Positions 41,591 through 55,051 of a stretch of DNA of 64,000 bases are shown here, in pieces. The notes below the pieces were generated by a model. It was not told the origin of the DNA. It saw nothing but the letters and a program-made list of their open reading frames with translations, and searched no databases. The DNA comes from Stipa capillata (lineage: Eukaryota; Streptophyta; Magnoliopsida; Poales; Poaceae). The DNA lies in contig JAGXJF010004003.1 in the NCBI GenBank assembly GCA_019208055.1, forward strand, positions 171,451 through 235,450. The letters run 5' to 3'. The position numbers and the translations under genes were made by a program. How positions within the stretch are numbered: the stretch's first letter is position 1; every line of letters starts with the position of its first letter.

Positions 41591-44500
41591 GATGCCTCCC
41601 CATTCTCTCTGTCTCGCATGCCTCAACCACCTCGCCGTCCGCTGCTGCCCCAGACACCATCGCCGCCCGCCCCCGAGTTCTCGTCACTCGCCTGGTCCGC
41701 CACCTCAACCACCTCATCCGAAGCCCCTCGACCGAAGCTCCCCATCACCTCGCCTCGGGTTCCCTCCATCCCCGCCGCCATCCACCTCGATGCCGCCCCG
41801 CCTCCAACGAGCCGACGCCACCACCAGCCTCCTAGCGCTCCGCCACTCGGTAACTCCGACTGCCACTCCTAGCGCCGCCGCTTCCCGTTGTGCCCGTCAC
41901 CGGTGGCGGCGGCATAAAGCCGAGCGACCTGACCGGCTAAAGTGTCATTAAGACACCATTAAGAGCTAATTAAATTACTTTCCAGACACCATTAGTGCTC
42001 ATAATTGTAATTAATGCATGTTCTAACCGGTTTAATACTAATGATGAGCATTAAATGCTAAACTACCATTAATAACTGCAATTAATGATTAACCATGCAT
42101 TAAGTGAACCGAGTTAACGTATCTCTATGACACCTAGGACCCACCCGTCAGACATTAAAGAAAAAGGAATAAATAAATTAAAATTCATGACAGTGGGCCA
42201 CACCTGTCATTGACCCGAGTCAATTTTGACCAGAGTTGACTATAGGGCCCACATGTCATACACTGTGGCTATTTTAGAATTTCATAATAAAAGTGATTAT
42301 TATTTAATATTGTTCATATGTACTGAGAAAAAAAATACAAAAAGGGTATTAAATTGATTAAATCTTAGGAAAATCATATTAATTTCATTTTTAATCAAAA
42401 AATGCAAATAATATATCAAAATGTTCAAAAAAAGAGAGCTATCTAATTATATCATATCTATACATTTTTTCATGCTAGAAAAAGTATAAATGGCTAAAAA
42501 CTTAAATTAGGGTTTCCCGATTAGTCGGAGACTTTCGGATCGCGGCATTTCGAGCATCCGGACTCTGATTAAATTGATTCCACTTACATTAATCTTTATT
42601 TTGAATCATCTATGTTATGACATACATTTCATATCATGCCGATGTTCATCATTTTTATATTTATTATTGCACTTCTTTTTACGGTGTTTTCCTTCTTCCT
42701 CAAAGTAGAACTGGAGGGTCCTGAAACCGATAACGTTGAGCAAGAGCTAGACTTCGTTGCAGAGCAACAAGGCAAGCAACCCCTTTGAACATATTACAAC
42801 CACCCTACTAATTGTAAAATTTATTTGTTTTCAAATCCTTATGGCATGCGTTTAATTTATACTTTCCGTCAAATGTTAGCTTTATTCTTTGCATGACCTT
42901 ACTTTGTCACCCAATCAACACCCCACACCCCAACCTATTTAGAGTAGTGTAGTTGTTACTTCTACACTACTTATATTGTTAATGATTCTTAGACATGTAA
43001 AAGTCATAATTCCTTGGATGGCAGACAAACCAACACACTATGGATGGTTAAGTGATAGGTGGTTGTTCACCAGGAAGTAACTAATAAACTTGATTATAAT
43101 TATCGGGTTAGACAAGAGGCCATGGCTGGGAGCATGTGGGTTGTCTCGTTTTCCCACAAGCACTGGTTCCCGATGTATATTGATCCAAGATTTACGTACT
43201 TCTATATGGGTGGTATAATGGGCCACCCACAGCTGAATAATTTATCTAGACTTAAGTTATCAGCTGCATAGTTTGCCGTTTTATTTGTCGGATGAGTAAA
43301 AAATGATGTGATGTGGTGTCTCAATATAGGTGTAAGGTTTACACATGGTCCAGGACTGGGGATGTATCACCTGCTACAACTTTTAGGGACTGTTGTCGGG
43401 GTACCGACCGGACTAGTGTACATGAATTAGCCCATAGGGTGGCTCATACTTAAGTCGAAAACATTGTAAAGGTCGTGTTCGATCACACTCTACTAACACA
43501 CCTCGTGAAGTGTGTCTCTGGTCTAGCATTAGAGTCAATCGATACGTGTAGGTAAAGATGTACATCCCTGCAGGGTTTAAACTATTCGAATAGCTGTGTC
43601 CGCGGTTATAGATAACTTGGTGATTACTGCGTCAAATTACACAACTACAATGATATTTTAAAACATGCCAACTCTAAGGTTGAGAAGTTAGCGATTGCTC
43701 CTCCCTGGTGGTTGAGGAAGAACTGAGGATTAAGTGTATGGTGTTCTGCAATAGAGTTCAGCATGACGATTCGACTCATCTCTTTTTAAAGTAATCTGGT
43801 AATCAAAGTTCTTCCTACTTAAAGAATATTGTCAAAAGAATAATCAGCTTTTCACAAATAGTCCACAATTACCCCTTTATTGATATCTGATGCATCTATT
43901 ACTATTTCCCCTTGTAAGTCTTGGAGTATAATTTTTTATACTCATCTTGCATCTGTTGATAATTTTGTGCAGTGAAAATCATCCCTTAAACGGATGGTTT
44001 CTATGTAGAGTATCGACGCCACGACGACTATCACTGGGAATCCAGGCATGGTCCTGCCCAGGATTCAGCAGCTGGTTTGTTTTGCTGCCATCTTTTGGCC
44101 TACTTTTCAGCTTCTAGCCGATATTAAACTTTCCGCTGTGTAATGGACTCCTTGTGTGAATTAAGTTTGTTAAGTTTTAAAACAACTAGTATTATTTGCA
44201 GTTCAGTCGTAGAGTTACTGTTGTGGTACTTGTTTGTTCTCACCTGCTCATGTGCCCTGCAAGTATGAATTGAAGCACATGGTGCGGTAGGGTTTTAGAG
44301 TCTATATCATAGAATTGTTAGTTTAATCACCCCTGTGAAGTGACTCTTTCACTGGGATTTGGGAACTATATCATCTACTCTAGCCGAGCATCATTGCCGG
44401 GACGAGTTTGGGATTGATGTTCTGGCTCGTGAGAAAGAGTGAGGAGACCATATCACCCTACTTATTCTGTGCATTAGTTTGACCGGAGCAAGTTCAGATT

Positions 44501-44640
44501 GACGTCTTGGCTATTCGAAGCCATATCACTCAACTCCTCTTAGAATTTGTGCACCAGGGTTGAGGTCGAGGTTGACATTTCGACTTAGCGGGTGATTTCA
44601 CTTAGATTCTCTGTTGTGGATTTTGGGTCCCACACTATAA
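41591..44640 (+). mobile_element. Gypsy-type LTR remnant
   Basis: The GC-rich first 350 bp gives overlapping low-complexity frames only. From about 42100 to 42700 the sequence matches, in reverse orientation, the fragment at 1-975 (CACCTAGGACCCACCCGTCA and AAATTAGGGTTTC blocks). Around 42700-42790 it has the GAACTGGAGGGTCC...GAGCAACAAGGCAAG arrangement of Tekay-type LTR 3' halves. No coding domain is recognisable. I infer an old, partly deleted LTR; the frame at 43059-43271 is not supported as a gene. Confidence 0.5.
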
Positions 44641-45499
44641 CTGCTAATATCTTAAATATTTAGATTAGATATGTGAAAATTAGGTGGATTTGATAAAGTG
44701 TCCCACTTTATAATGCACTTGCCCTAGAGGGACTAAGTAGATTATAATGTCCCAATGACCCAAACTACACTGCCACTTTGATAAAAATGCCCCATCTCAA
44801 TATTTTAATATTATCTGCACTAATCACCGTCTACCGATAGGGAGAAGACCACTCTACCCTTGTGGCATTTCGGCAAAAAGAGATCAACTCGGTGTTGCCT
44901 GACCCGAACCGAGTCGCCCCCTAACCCCTGTTCCCCCAAACAGAGTCGTTTTCTCTCGGCTCTTATGGTGACAACGGCTAATGGCCAGCGAGGGCAGAAT
45001 TCTAGCGGCCGCGGCGACTCTCGAAGATGCATTCCCTCTTACTTTTACATGCCTCAACTTGATGTTGTTGCTCTCTCTGAGTTTGTCAGATTTTTGTTGT
45101 GTCTCGCCCCCAATTCGGTTATAGAAACCCTAGGTATGGATGGATCTTGGCTGAGGGTTTGGACTACGCTCAGGCATGGCTATAGATGGAGACTCACTCC
45201 AGATGCCACTGCTTCGGGAGGGTAAATGCATCCTTCCTTGCGATTTTTGTGTACATGTATTCCTACCGAAGTGTGTGCAAGTAGTGCGACCTAACTTTAA
45301 ATTTCTGAAATTTTTTCCCCATTTCGAGTACAATTGATGATGAAAATATTTTCAAAGAATTGTTAGAGTTCTCATATTTGTTGCAAGGCTTGATGATGAA
45401 GTGAAGGCAGATTGATCGCAAGATGTGGTGTAGGAGGCTAATCTGAGGGGTCTCATTCTTGACAGTTTGTAGAAAAACTTAGAGAAAGCATAATATGGG

Positions 45500-47210
45500 G
45501 TTCATGCCAGGAGGTCCATCTGTTTGTCCAAGATATGAATTTAGGTTTGCTTGATAGGATCCACCGTAATCCTGAGTTGATGACAGCATTCTATAGTAGA
45601 TGGCAATCAAGAGAGTTGTTCCTTCTAGCTGAAATAATGGACTTAGTGAACCATCATGCTTGTTTGAAAGTTTCTTCCAATGTTACTCAATCTAGCGTCA
45701 TAGTAGACATCTTCAGTCCAATGCTTGTAGTGAATCTGGTGTGTGCAATGTGGACTCTAAGAAGCATATGTTTGCAATGATAGATATGTTCATTCTGAAG
45801 TAGAAGCTACAATTGATTTGTTAGTTATTTAGGTAGCTCCTATAGCTAATGGCGATATAGATGCTCCTATAACTCAAGAGAACTTGTGTCAGGTACTTGA
45901 AATTCAGGAAGAGGATGCTAATGAACAAAATGTTGCCCAACTTATTCCAACAATTTCAAATTGTGTTGTTGATGAGGAGCTACTTATTGAGGCAGCTTCT
46001 CACCAATGGATGACCACATACTTGAGGAAATACATATTACCTATCATAGAGACCATCCAGCACATACAGAGGTGCCATGTTTCCCTCTATGAAAGACTTT
46101 AGGATGGCAAAAATGCAATATGCTATAAATGAGGAATTTGACCTTTGTACTAGTAAGCTAACAAATCAAGATGGATGGGCCGATCTGAGGCAGAAGGATG
46201 CACATGGAAGCTCACGGCTCATGTGATGGCAAATAAAAAACTAACAAAAGGTATTACTTTTAGCATTACTAAAATGTGCATGTTATTGTATCTCTAACAT
46301 TTATGAATTCTAGAGGTTCCGGTTGTTTTACGAATTGTGAAATATGCATGTCATCTTCTAAAATAAATGATGAAATCTGCTTTGACAATTTGGAAATATG
46401 CTTTGTCAATGATAGGTTACCAAGATAGATGCGACACATAAATGTGCATCAAGCAGTAGGCTTACATCAGCCTGGTTCTCAGACATGGGTTGCAAACAAA
46501 TCAATGACTATACTAAGGAATTAGTAGGGCCAAGGATTTGCCAAAGTTACAAGTTGATAAAATGTGACCATTAGATATCACACTATGTGAAAGGGTAAAG
46601 ATAGAGCATTGGATGAAATATATGGCACTTGGGGTAAAAGCTTTGAGTACCTCTACAACTTCAAAGCAGAGATTGAAAAGAGGTCTCCTGGCAACGTTGT
46701 AGAGATTGATACAAGACAGAGGAAGGTAAAGTGTATTTCCACATATTCTTTATGGCACTTAGCCTTGTCTTGATGGATTCATAGCTGGTTATAGAGCTTA
46801 CCTTAGCATTGACTTAGCTGCACTAAATGCTAAGTGGATACTGTGGATTGGTCACTTAGCTTCATGTACAACACTAGATGGACATAATTGAATATACCCT
46901 ATAGCATTTGGTTTTATTGATTTAGAGACTAAAGAAAATTGACTTAATTGGTTTATGAAACAATTGCATAAGGCAATAGGGCATCTTACACTTCCATAAG
47001 AAAATGGACACAGTGATGCTTGTAAACAGTTAGGAATGTAGTGAATACAATTTTCCACTACCTGAGAAGAGGGAGTGCTTTAGGTACTTAATGGCTAATT
47101 TTTTTGAAAAAGTATCATGGTGACAATTTTGGGCACATGTGGCAAGCTGCTAGGGCCTATAGGTCAGAAGTATATGAGTACAATATGAACAAGTCTTAAT
47201 AGCTTGTTCA
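45500..47210 (+). pseudogene. MULE transposase relic
   Basis: Several short plus-strand segments in different frames follow MuDR-type transposases. SFEYLYNFKAEIEKRSPGN is near 46640. A YLSIDLAALNAKW block is near 46800 (the D is the first acidic residue of the catalytic triad), then LDGHN and PIAFGFIDLET near 46900. A KKYHGDNFGHMWQAARAYRSEVYEYN block is around 47110-47190. Stops and indels separate every segment, so no protein can be made. The frame at 45884-46102 may be an upstream part of the same gene but is less certain. Confidence 0.72.
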
Positions 47211-47799
47211 GAGCTTGATGGGTACTTGAAAAACTATCGCAATTGATGTAGGAGAGGTGTAGGTTCTAACACTCAGATCAAGTGTTACTACATCAATAAT
47301 AATCTTGCTCACCCCAAGGAAGAAGAAAAAGAACTAAAATATGCTTATTTGCTTCTATGTTTTGTGAGATACTTTTGGTATGTAATCAGTGAGATACGAG
47401 CTCATTAAAACATATTGCTTTATATCTGTAATTGTGAGATAGAACCTAATGCTTTATGTCTATGTTTTATGAGAACCTGATGCTTTATGCTATGTAAACT
47501 TGATGCATGATGTCAGTGGAGACCAATACTCACTCGGACCTTATGCTTTATGTCTATGTAAACCTGATGCTTTATGTCTGTAAACCTGATGCTTGATGAT
47601 CTGTTATCAATGAGAACAATACTCACTAGAACCTCATGTTTTATGTATTTTATTCGTGCCATACTGCTGTCTTCAATTTCTATCATTTTGCTATCAATTT
47701 TAGTCATCTTTTACAATATTAAATGTTGCCAAAATTTCATAACAATTAATAGATGCCAAGACACATATTCTCTTACAACATCTCACATATGCCAAAGGC

Positions 47800-48290
47800 A
47801 ACATCTCACTTTGCTTGAAGAACCATGATTGATTGTTCGGACACTTGATGAAGAACTTCCCTAGGTTGTCGTCCATCTTCGATGCAACAGTAGCTAGACT
47901 ACGCGTCCGTAATGCGGGCAATCAACCAAGGGAACTCCAAGGACTTCGAAAGAGAGCTCCCCTGCGACATCACCGTGTGCCACCTCTAGCTCCGAAGCAG
48001 TGCTCCTCTCGGGGTTCGCTGCCGCGCCGTGGCTGGCTCGTCTCGCTGAATTTGCCAACTAATATGCGTTGCATGTAGTCAAGGAGAACATAATAGATAT
48101 GGGGAGAAGAGCCGGTTCTCTGCCACCAACTCGTTGTCTCGCCGGTGTGGCATCAGCCGGCCATTTAGTTTCACGGTTGCTAGGGTTAGGACAAGGGGAA
48201 CGAAAGGCAAGGTGCGAACTTGGTTTGGGTCCGGCAGGCACGAGTCGATCTTATTTTTTGCTAAACTGAAACAAGGGTGGGAGTGGTCTT
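47800..48290. other. GC-rich 3' interior of the MULE, no gene supported
   Basis: Short frames (47833-48078, 48069-48340) occur in a locally GC-rich patch just inside the right terminal repeat. They could be decayed captured host sequence, as MULEs often carry, but I recognise no family. Confidence 0.3.
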
Positions 48291-48470
48291 TCCCCCTATT
48301 TAGTTTAAGGGTGATTAGCGCAGCTAATATTAAAAATTAAGATGGGGCATTTTATCAAATGGCAATGCAATTGGGCATTGGGGAAATTACCAAATCTACT
48401 TAGTCCTTCAGGGCAAAGGGCAATTGTATAGTGGTGGCATTTATAAAATCCGCCAGATACTGTGGTATGC

Positions 48471-50138
48471 AAATTTTACTAAAGATACTTTTCATAATAT
48501 GTAATATTTTGTTGGTTTGCATAAGTACATTAGTAGTGGTTCAAACTTGCATTTTATGAACAGTGTTGATGTCCAAAATGACAGCTTTTAGAAACGAGGG
48601 AGTATAAGTTAAGATGGGTAATCATTATGTCGCCGTTCGGACCCAATAGGTTCAAACTGAAAACCATAGTGGAAAAAGTTACATATACCTCCTGAAGTAT
48701 TTATTGCTTCAGCTACTTTACCCTTAAAATATGAAATTGGGTATTTATGCTCACCCTACAGGAACTATTAAAACTGGAGGATTTTACAATAACATTTTAC
48801 TAGTGGTTAGAGGAGGGAAGTAGAATAAGTATCATCCAATCTTGATTTGTAAGTATCTCTAAATTTTTCATCAAGACATTTTTTGCAGGCAGGTGTAAAT
48901 TAGATATGCATACATTATTTAATTGAGGCCCAATCTGCCCTAGTCTGGCCCCCAATCTCTCGTGCGTGCTGCGTGAGCCATCGCTGCGCTCGTCCCCCGA
49001 CGAGCTAGCTGTCGGCCAACGTGCTTGCTCGTTGCCACGACCGCGCTTGTACGAGCTGGCTTGCTTCCGCCGTGCTCATCCTTCCGCACCACCGCGGTCG
49101 TCTGCAACGTTTTCCGAGCGCCGCTACAAACCTCGTTGCTTCGCCTCCCTCTAGGCTCACTCAACTCCGTCCACATACCACTACCACGGACATCACTGAA
49201 CAATTCCTTGGCCGTGTCCTCTGTGGAGGTAAACCCCTCTCGCACTGTCGGTCCCATGGCTATATGGATACATATTGTAGGGATGAAACCTTCAAAGCAA
49301 GGAAGCTACTAACAATTGCCATGTTGCATTGTAATTTTCTTAGTAGTTAGGTTTCTATTTTGTTCTATAATGCCAAGCGTGTAATACCGTTCTTTTTTAG
49401 TCAATGGATGTACTTTTGCTGGTCAAATTTACGCACCTCACGGTATGAGAACATTACATTGTATCCCTTTTGAGTCAGGATGTACTTCCGCTAAATAATG
49501 CTTTTCAGCAGTAGCAGTACCAACCATTTTCACCTAAGCATGTCCATTCATTTGCCAAAAATCTAACATAACAGGTCATGGACCGAACACCCCCTAAATT
49601 CCAAAAGGTGTGAAAAATACTAAACAAGTGGCACAAACCATAAAAATTTACAGAACAGAATAACCTCTTAAAGTATACATACCTCGAGAAAACATTAAGA
49701 AAAAGAATCTTTTAATTGTGTGAGGGCATCTGAGCATGAAATTTATTTGTTGGCTCCACTTAAATAAAGCTTTGATGCAATTATTATATTATGAAAGACT
49801 ATCTGCTAGGAATTTTATCTTATTGTACTGCACCGTATGTTCTTTAAATTTGATTTAGAAAGATATGGTTGATATAATTGTCTAGCTTGCAGAATTGTAG
49901 TGTGAAGTTTCTTTCACGCACAATTCAATTGTTCGATGATTCGTTTCTTCCAAGCATGATGCTTGATGTTGTGTGATGTATTAAACGATAAGCTGAGTAC
50001 AATGCAACATGGCGCTCTGCATATTCAGTGGTGATGTATTGAATGATTAGCTGAGTACACAACGCAATATGGCTCATTGCATATTTAGACTAAACTGCCA
50101 CGTGGTTTTCTGCTTTTCAACATGAAATGAAATTTATG
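48471..50138. other. Intergenic, with a partial MITE end and a GC-rich patch
   Basis: A Stowaway-type right end (GAGGGAGTA near 48596) has no matching left end. The patch 48940-49260 is GC-rich with overlapping frames on both strands (48940-49257 and 49021-49350) that I cannot assign. The rest is AT-rich and featureless. Confidence 0.35.
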
Positions 50139-53000
50139 TAGGGTTGAAACAATACGAAAACGGTCGGAAAGAGATCTAACCGTTTCCGTTTCCGCACTCT
50201 TTTATCGGAACGGAAACGAATACGGAAACTTCGGAAACGGAAACGGAAACGGGAAGTACCGGAAACGAAAACGAGACGAATACGATCGAAAACGAAAACG
50301 ATAATGAATATTATCGGAACACAAAAACTCCTTGAACCGTGCACAAAAACACAACAAAATCAACATGACATAAATAATATGTCACATGAACATTAATCAC
50401 AACATAATAATATGACAACACACATCAAATAGAGGTTTTAGCCATAAACAATTAACCACAATATGACAATAGCATATCAAATAGAATATATAACCTAACT
50501 AATTAACCATACATGAAGTTCACAACATAACAACGTCACATCAAATAGAGATTTTCAATCACAAAGAGCATATTAAATAACCATCAGTTCAGTTTATATA
50601 GTTCACCAAAACACATGGTTCAGGAAGCAAACACATAGTTTCAAAGTGAATATAAGATACAGATAGTTCAAAGTTCAAACATAAATTGAAAGGTAAATAA
50701 CAGCTATGTCACTCCTCCATTTCCTCCATCATGTTATTCTCCAAATCATTATCATTGTCATTCTCTTGCTCCTCAACTACAAAGGTAAGTATGAAATATT
50801 CATATTATCATTCTTTTTGACAAGTAGTTGATATAACAAACTAAGATTCAAAATTAGATAAGAAAAGGCAAACCATCTGCACCAAGCTTGCAAAAACGTC
50901 GCTCAAGGCCCTCAATGTCCAACTCGGTAACAATGGATGCAATTTTGCCACCTAAATGATTAATCAAAACTAATTAGCCTTAATAATTCTTTCACATGAT
51001 GAACAAACTATTGAACCAAAATAGTAAATTACCTTTTGATGCCGCGGTCCAATCTTTAGTACAAACTAAAGCCTGAATAGTCTCAGGATCTAGACGGCTC
51101 GAATAGGTCAACGACCCGTCCACCGGCACTGAACGCCGACTCCGAAGCAACTGTAGATACTTGCATAGAAGTACATCACGAGCAAGCTGAGAGAGAATAG
51201 GGAACTCAGTTTGTTTGACTTTCACCATGATAAGATATCAAAATCTTTGTTTCTAGGTGCAAGAGGTTGCTCCAAGTACACTTCTAACTCAGTTCTTGTA
51301 CCATGATCAGTTCCACTTTTGCTATGCAAGAACATGTCAAGATCATCATCTCCATCAACACCATCAAACTGAGAAGCCACTGGATGCACATTAGTAGCAC
51401 TAGAGGTTGTATTCTTTGAAGTTGAGGCATAAACTTGAAAACAACTGGTTAACAACCATATTAACACTTCTCAATCTCTTGCATAGAAGTGCCAGGGTAA
51501 TTCTTGGTGCATAAAATTCTATCACATTTCTCTTATATCTAGGATCAAAGAAGCATGCTACAGCAAGTGCCATGTTGGACTTTTCCTAATACTGTCATAT
51601 TTAATTTTCATGGAATATGCCATAGCCTTAATTACTGGATCAGAGCTATCACACCATTCTGTAATTGCAATCTTAATCTTACAGAAGCTGATGAAAAATA
51701 GATTTGCAGTCGGATATTTAGAGCTAGAAAATATCACAGTAGCATCAGCAAATAGTTTCAAGCATGCAGATATTTTTGTAGCCATGATCCAATTATTCAA
51801 AGTAGGAGCACATTTCTATATTTCCTTTCATGTCGAAGAAAAAAGCTTATCAAAGCATCTTTATAGTAAATTGCACTCTTCAACATGTCATATGTGGAAT
51901 TCCACCTTGTAGGCACATCCAATGAGAGTTCTGAATTCACATTCAGTCACATTCTGAAGCACACTAAATTCTTCGTATTGTAATGGAGAATTCTTCACAA
52001 TTACAACTGTATTTCTAATATTTGCAATAGCTGGTGCAATTGTCTTAAGACCATCTTGAGCAACGAGGTTCAAAAATATGATTCAAAACATCTCACATAA
52101 AAAAAAGATGCCATCACAGACTAATGGAGATATCTTATTAGCTTGGCTACTACCCCTCACACATTTATACATTGGCTGCAGCATTATCCAATGTAAATGC
52201 AAACAATCTCCTATCAAGATTCCAATCCACATGATCTATTCATAATACTCCAAGCACAATTCTTTCCCGAAAGTGATGTCCTTCTACATGGCATAAACTT
52301 GATAATTCTTTTTGCATGGACAACTATCATTCTATCCAATGAACCGTGATGCACATATAGCCTTTGGGGTTTGATTAGATGTCCACATGTCCATGGTTGT
52401 ACTAAAACGACATTGAAGTGTTTAAAGTACTCATATAATTTCTTCTTTTCCTCATGAATATATTCACTATATCTTCTTCACGGTAGGGCGACTTTAATTG
52501 GAAAAAGTAGGACGCAAAGACTTGATGAAATCAACCATGTATTCATGTTCAACAATATTGAATGGATATTCATGCATGAATAATTGCAAGATAAAATTTC
52601 TTTAAACTGACAGCCTCATCATATCTATAAGTCTCAACCGATGCAATGGAGTCGTTACCTTCACTCTTCTTCAGATTAAGTACTTGCTGCCCAATCAAGA
52701 TATTGTGTTTGATGTTTCAAAGTGACTTCTAAAAGCTGATGTGCCGATTGCTCTCTCGTCGGTTCACATATTTGCATCCACTCTTATTGCACTTAGCCCA
52801 TAGCTCTACAAAATCATTGCCATTATCATCTTCACAGTCTTATCATACTTCGTGACGTGCTCCCAAACATCAGATGTGACTTCTTGATCTCTTCGTAGGA
52901 GGAGACCTAACCCTAGTTTCATCAGTTAATTCCACAGTTGGAGTTGAAGCAGGAGCTTTAGCATTTGGAGTTGAGGCGGCATTACGAATACACACAGCCG
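50139..53000 (-). mobile_element. Decayed hAT transposon
   Basis: The left boundary begins TAGGGTTGAAAC at 50139, followed by a dense run of CGGAAACGGAAACG-type repeats (50160-50300), a usual subterminal region of hAT elements. Broken transposase coding lies on the minus strand from about 52990 to 50990. The bases before 50139 (AATTTATG) would be the 8-bp duplication, but the opposite terminus was not found, so the element is incomplete or its other end has diverged. Confidence 0.7.
50990..52990 (-). pseudogene. hAT transposase relic (BED finger to dimerisation domain)
   Basis: In minus-strand order there are a BED-finger-like segment near 52750-52800 (CNKSGCKYV), EYPFNIVEHEYMVDFIKSLRP near 52540, and NLVAQDGLKTIAPAIANIRN and NSPLQYEEF near 52000. 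KYPTANLFF and DPVIKAMAYSM are near 51650. The C-terminal dimerisation domain follows at about 51300-51060 (ELEVYLEQPLAPRN, VKQTEFPILSQLARDVL, SRLDPETIQALVCTKDW). The latter is frameshifted in the middle, after ARDVL. Numerous stops exclude function. Confidence 0.8.
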
Positions 53001-53939
53001 GGATGTCACACTTGCACTTGCACTATACTACCGCTAATGTCCATCTGTAAGGAAAAGTACCTGCTTAAATGCTTTAACAACTAAGCAGTTCAGAAAAACA
53101 AATTAATTGCGTGATCAAGCATATGTTACTATTTGTTCTAGCACAGGGCAAAATAGTTGACAAATTTTCATAATTTGTGATAGCTTGGAGATGATCTTAT
53201 GACAATGCTATTGCATGCAAAATCAACAGGGCTAACATGTCGTCGTCAGCATCTAAACAAACATGTCTCAGCCTAACTTCTAGCAAAATCCCTACTCATC
53301 AGCAGCCCAAACTAGTATAAGTTCTAATTGCTTTCTATATACATTCTACAATAGAGTAGCTATGATATTTTTGTATTTTAGTTCATATGTTAGAAATAAA
53401 ATGGGTTTGATGCTTTATCGATGATGACAGTTGTCCGGCATGGGTGGTGATGGGTCAGCTTGGAGGAACTTGAAGAGTATCATATGATGGTCACTCAGAC
53501 GTTCAGAAGCGAGGAAGTAGGATTCGAGTACTACAATGTATATGCTCTAGAGAAAGGATTTAGTGTGAGAAAACCAAGATGTGTTAAATCTGTTTCTCCG
53601 AGGCACTGATGAACTTCTAACGTTGTGATATGAATTGAGATGACATCGCAATGCAAGCACTACATTTTCTCTTGTTGAAAGCTCATAAAGCAACCAAAGG
53701 GTGCTAACTTTGGACAGAAACAGTTGTCCAGAGATCGCTACAGCCGCACTGATAGTACACACGAAGGAGGAATTCCTTTTATTATTCAACAATTATTACA
53801 GTTACAAACACCTGGTATTCTTGGGTAGTTGGTACTCTGTCATCAGGCTGCTGCTACATGGGAGATCCGAGGGCATCAAACAGCAGCTGACAATCAGTCA
53901 CCAGTTCACCATGCGCGCCTCCTGATTTCGTCCATCGCG
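53001..53939. other. Intergenic, no feature seen
   Basis: AT-rich sequence between the hAT relic and the 3' end of the nicotianamine synthase pseudogene. Frames at 53547-53792 (-) and 53701-53925 (+) overlap and match nothing known to me. Confidence 0.35.
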
Positions 53940-54928
53940 TCAAGATGACAGCTCGTTGGCGGCAATCTCTGCCTCTTCCAGAGCGTGCCGCCTTACCTCG
54001 CAGCACCTGCACGGCGGGCTCACCACCGGAGGAGCGAGCCCATTCATGGGGAGTCCGTCCCATTACCTTGCTCTTGCGTGCAATGATGACAGAGTTGATC
54101 ACCTTGTCGTTGTCGGGGTGGTACACGGCCAACTGCTTGAACCCGCCCCGCTCGATGTCCCACAGGCTCCACGACGGGGCACAGAAAGCCGCGCGCCCCG
54201 TGCGCGCTCCGCACGACGAGGGCTGCGCTGGTCGCCATGTGCTTGCCCAGGTGCGCTATCACGCGGGCCTTCTCCTCTGCCGCCACCCCGACGGGCGCCG
54301 CTAGGAAGACCACGTCGTACGCGCCAAGCTCGTGCGTCAGGTCCTCGACGTCGGCCGTGCGGAACGACATGCGCGAGCCCACGCCACCCTTGGCAGCATC
54401 GTCACCGCGCACCAGGCTCCTCGCCCGGTCGTTGGCCGCGCCACACCGGTCGTAGGTTGTCGATGGCCGCATCCGGCATGTGGCGCGCGGCGAACAGGAG
54501 CGAGCTGAGTGGCAGCGAGCCCGACCCGATGAAAGCGACGCGCGCTGGCACGGCGAGGTGATCCGGCACGTAGCGGGACAGGAGCCTGTGCTCCAGCTCG
54601 CTTAGCCGACGTAGTTGTCGTAGTACGGGAAGAGTCTCAGGTGGTCGAGTGGGTTATCGAGGGCGGCGAGCCGCGTCGGAGCAGTGCGCCTCGAGCAGCG
54701 CCTCCGCGTCGGAGCAGAGGCGGACAAGGTCATCTCGCATCCTCTGGGCCTTCCGACCCAGCTTGTCCACATCGACGGGGCTCTGGCGGGACGCACGCGG
54801 CGATAAGGGCAGTGAACAGCGCGTCGACGTCGGGAGACGGGATCAGCGACGGCAGCTTGGAGATGGCGCCATGAAGGCCGGCGATCTTCCTCAGCAGAGC
54901 GGTCACCTCTTGGTTCTCGTTCCTCCAT
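53940..54928 (-). pseudogene. Nicotianamine synthase pseudogene
   Basis: Nicotianamine synthase condenses three S-adenosylmethionine molecules into nicotianamine, the metal chelator and phytosiderophore precursor of grasses. The minus-strand locus is 989 bp, the length of an intact intronless cereal gene (about 330 codons). Segments in family order are LLRKIAGLHGAISKLPSL, DVDALFTALIAACVP, RLCSDAEALLEAH, DNPLDHLRLFPYYDNYV, a glycine-rich SAM-type motif VAFIGSGSLPLSSLLF, YDRCGAANDRA, ELGAYDVVFLAA, VVRSAHGARGF, VYHPDNDKVINSVIIARK and the C-terminal SPPCRCCE. At least seven frame changes separate them (just after the ATG, and near 54770, 54675, 54605, 54450, 54165 and 54050). The codons between breaks remain well conserved, so inactivation looks recent. 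It lies upstream of a decayed hAT and next to a foldback element. Confidence 0.9.
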
Positions 54929-55051
54929 GATCGTTACACTTGCAGTTTAGGAGCTAAGCGTTAAGATCAAACGCAGCTGATGCTGGTGATGTCTGGAGCT
55001 CTAAAGAATGGCAAGTTTGATGAGCTCTGGAATTGATGGCCATCGAAAGGT

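Larger units (their letters stand above)
44690..48470 (+). mobile_element. Decayed Mutator-like element (MULE) with long terminal repeats
   Basis: The terminal inverted repeats of about 170 bp are at about 44690-44865 and 48290-48470. Shared blocks include GGGACTAAGTAGATT versus AGGACTAAGTAGATT, AATGCCCCATCT and CTGC.CTAATCACC on the corresponding strands. The interior carries broken transposase sequence in the plus orientation. Long terminal repeats and this transposase identify a MULE. A 9-bp target duplication was not found, and the outermost bases of both ends have decayed. Confidence 0.8.

Noticed and set aside
41542..41951. Frames of 84-119 codons after the 3' LTR
   Set aside because: Three overlapping frames of Pro/Ser/Arg-rich composition; consistent with GC-rich non-coding LTR sequence.
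48590..48605. A further Stowaway MITE
   Set aside because: Only a right-end motif (GAGGGAGTA) is present; no matching left end within a plausible distance.
54237..54930. Plus-strand frames opposite the nicotianamine synthase pseudogene
   Set aside because: They are antisense shadows of a GC-rich former coding sequence; the minus strand carries the conserved motifs.
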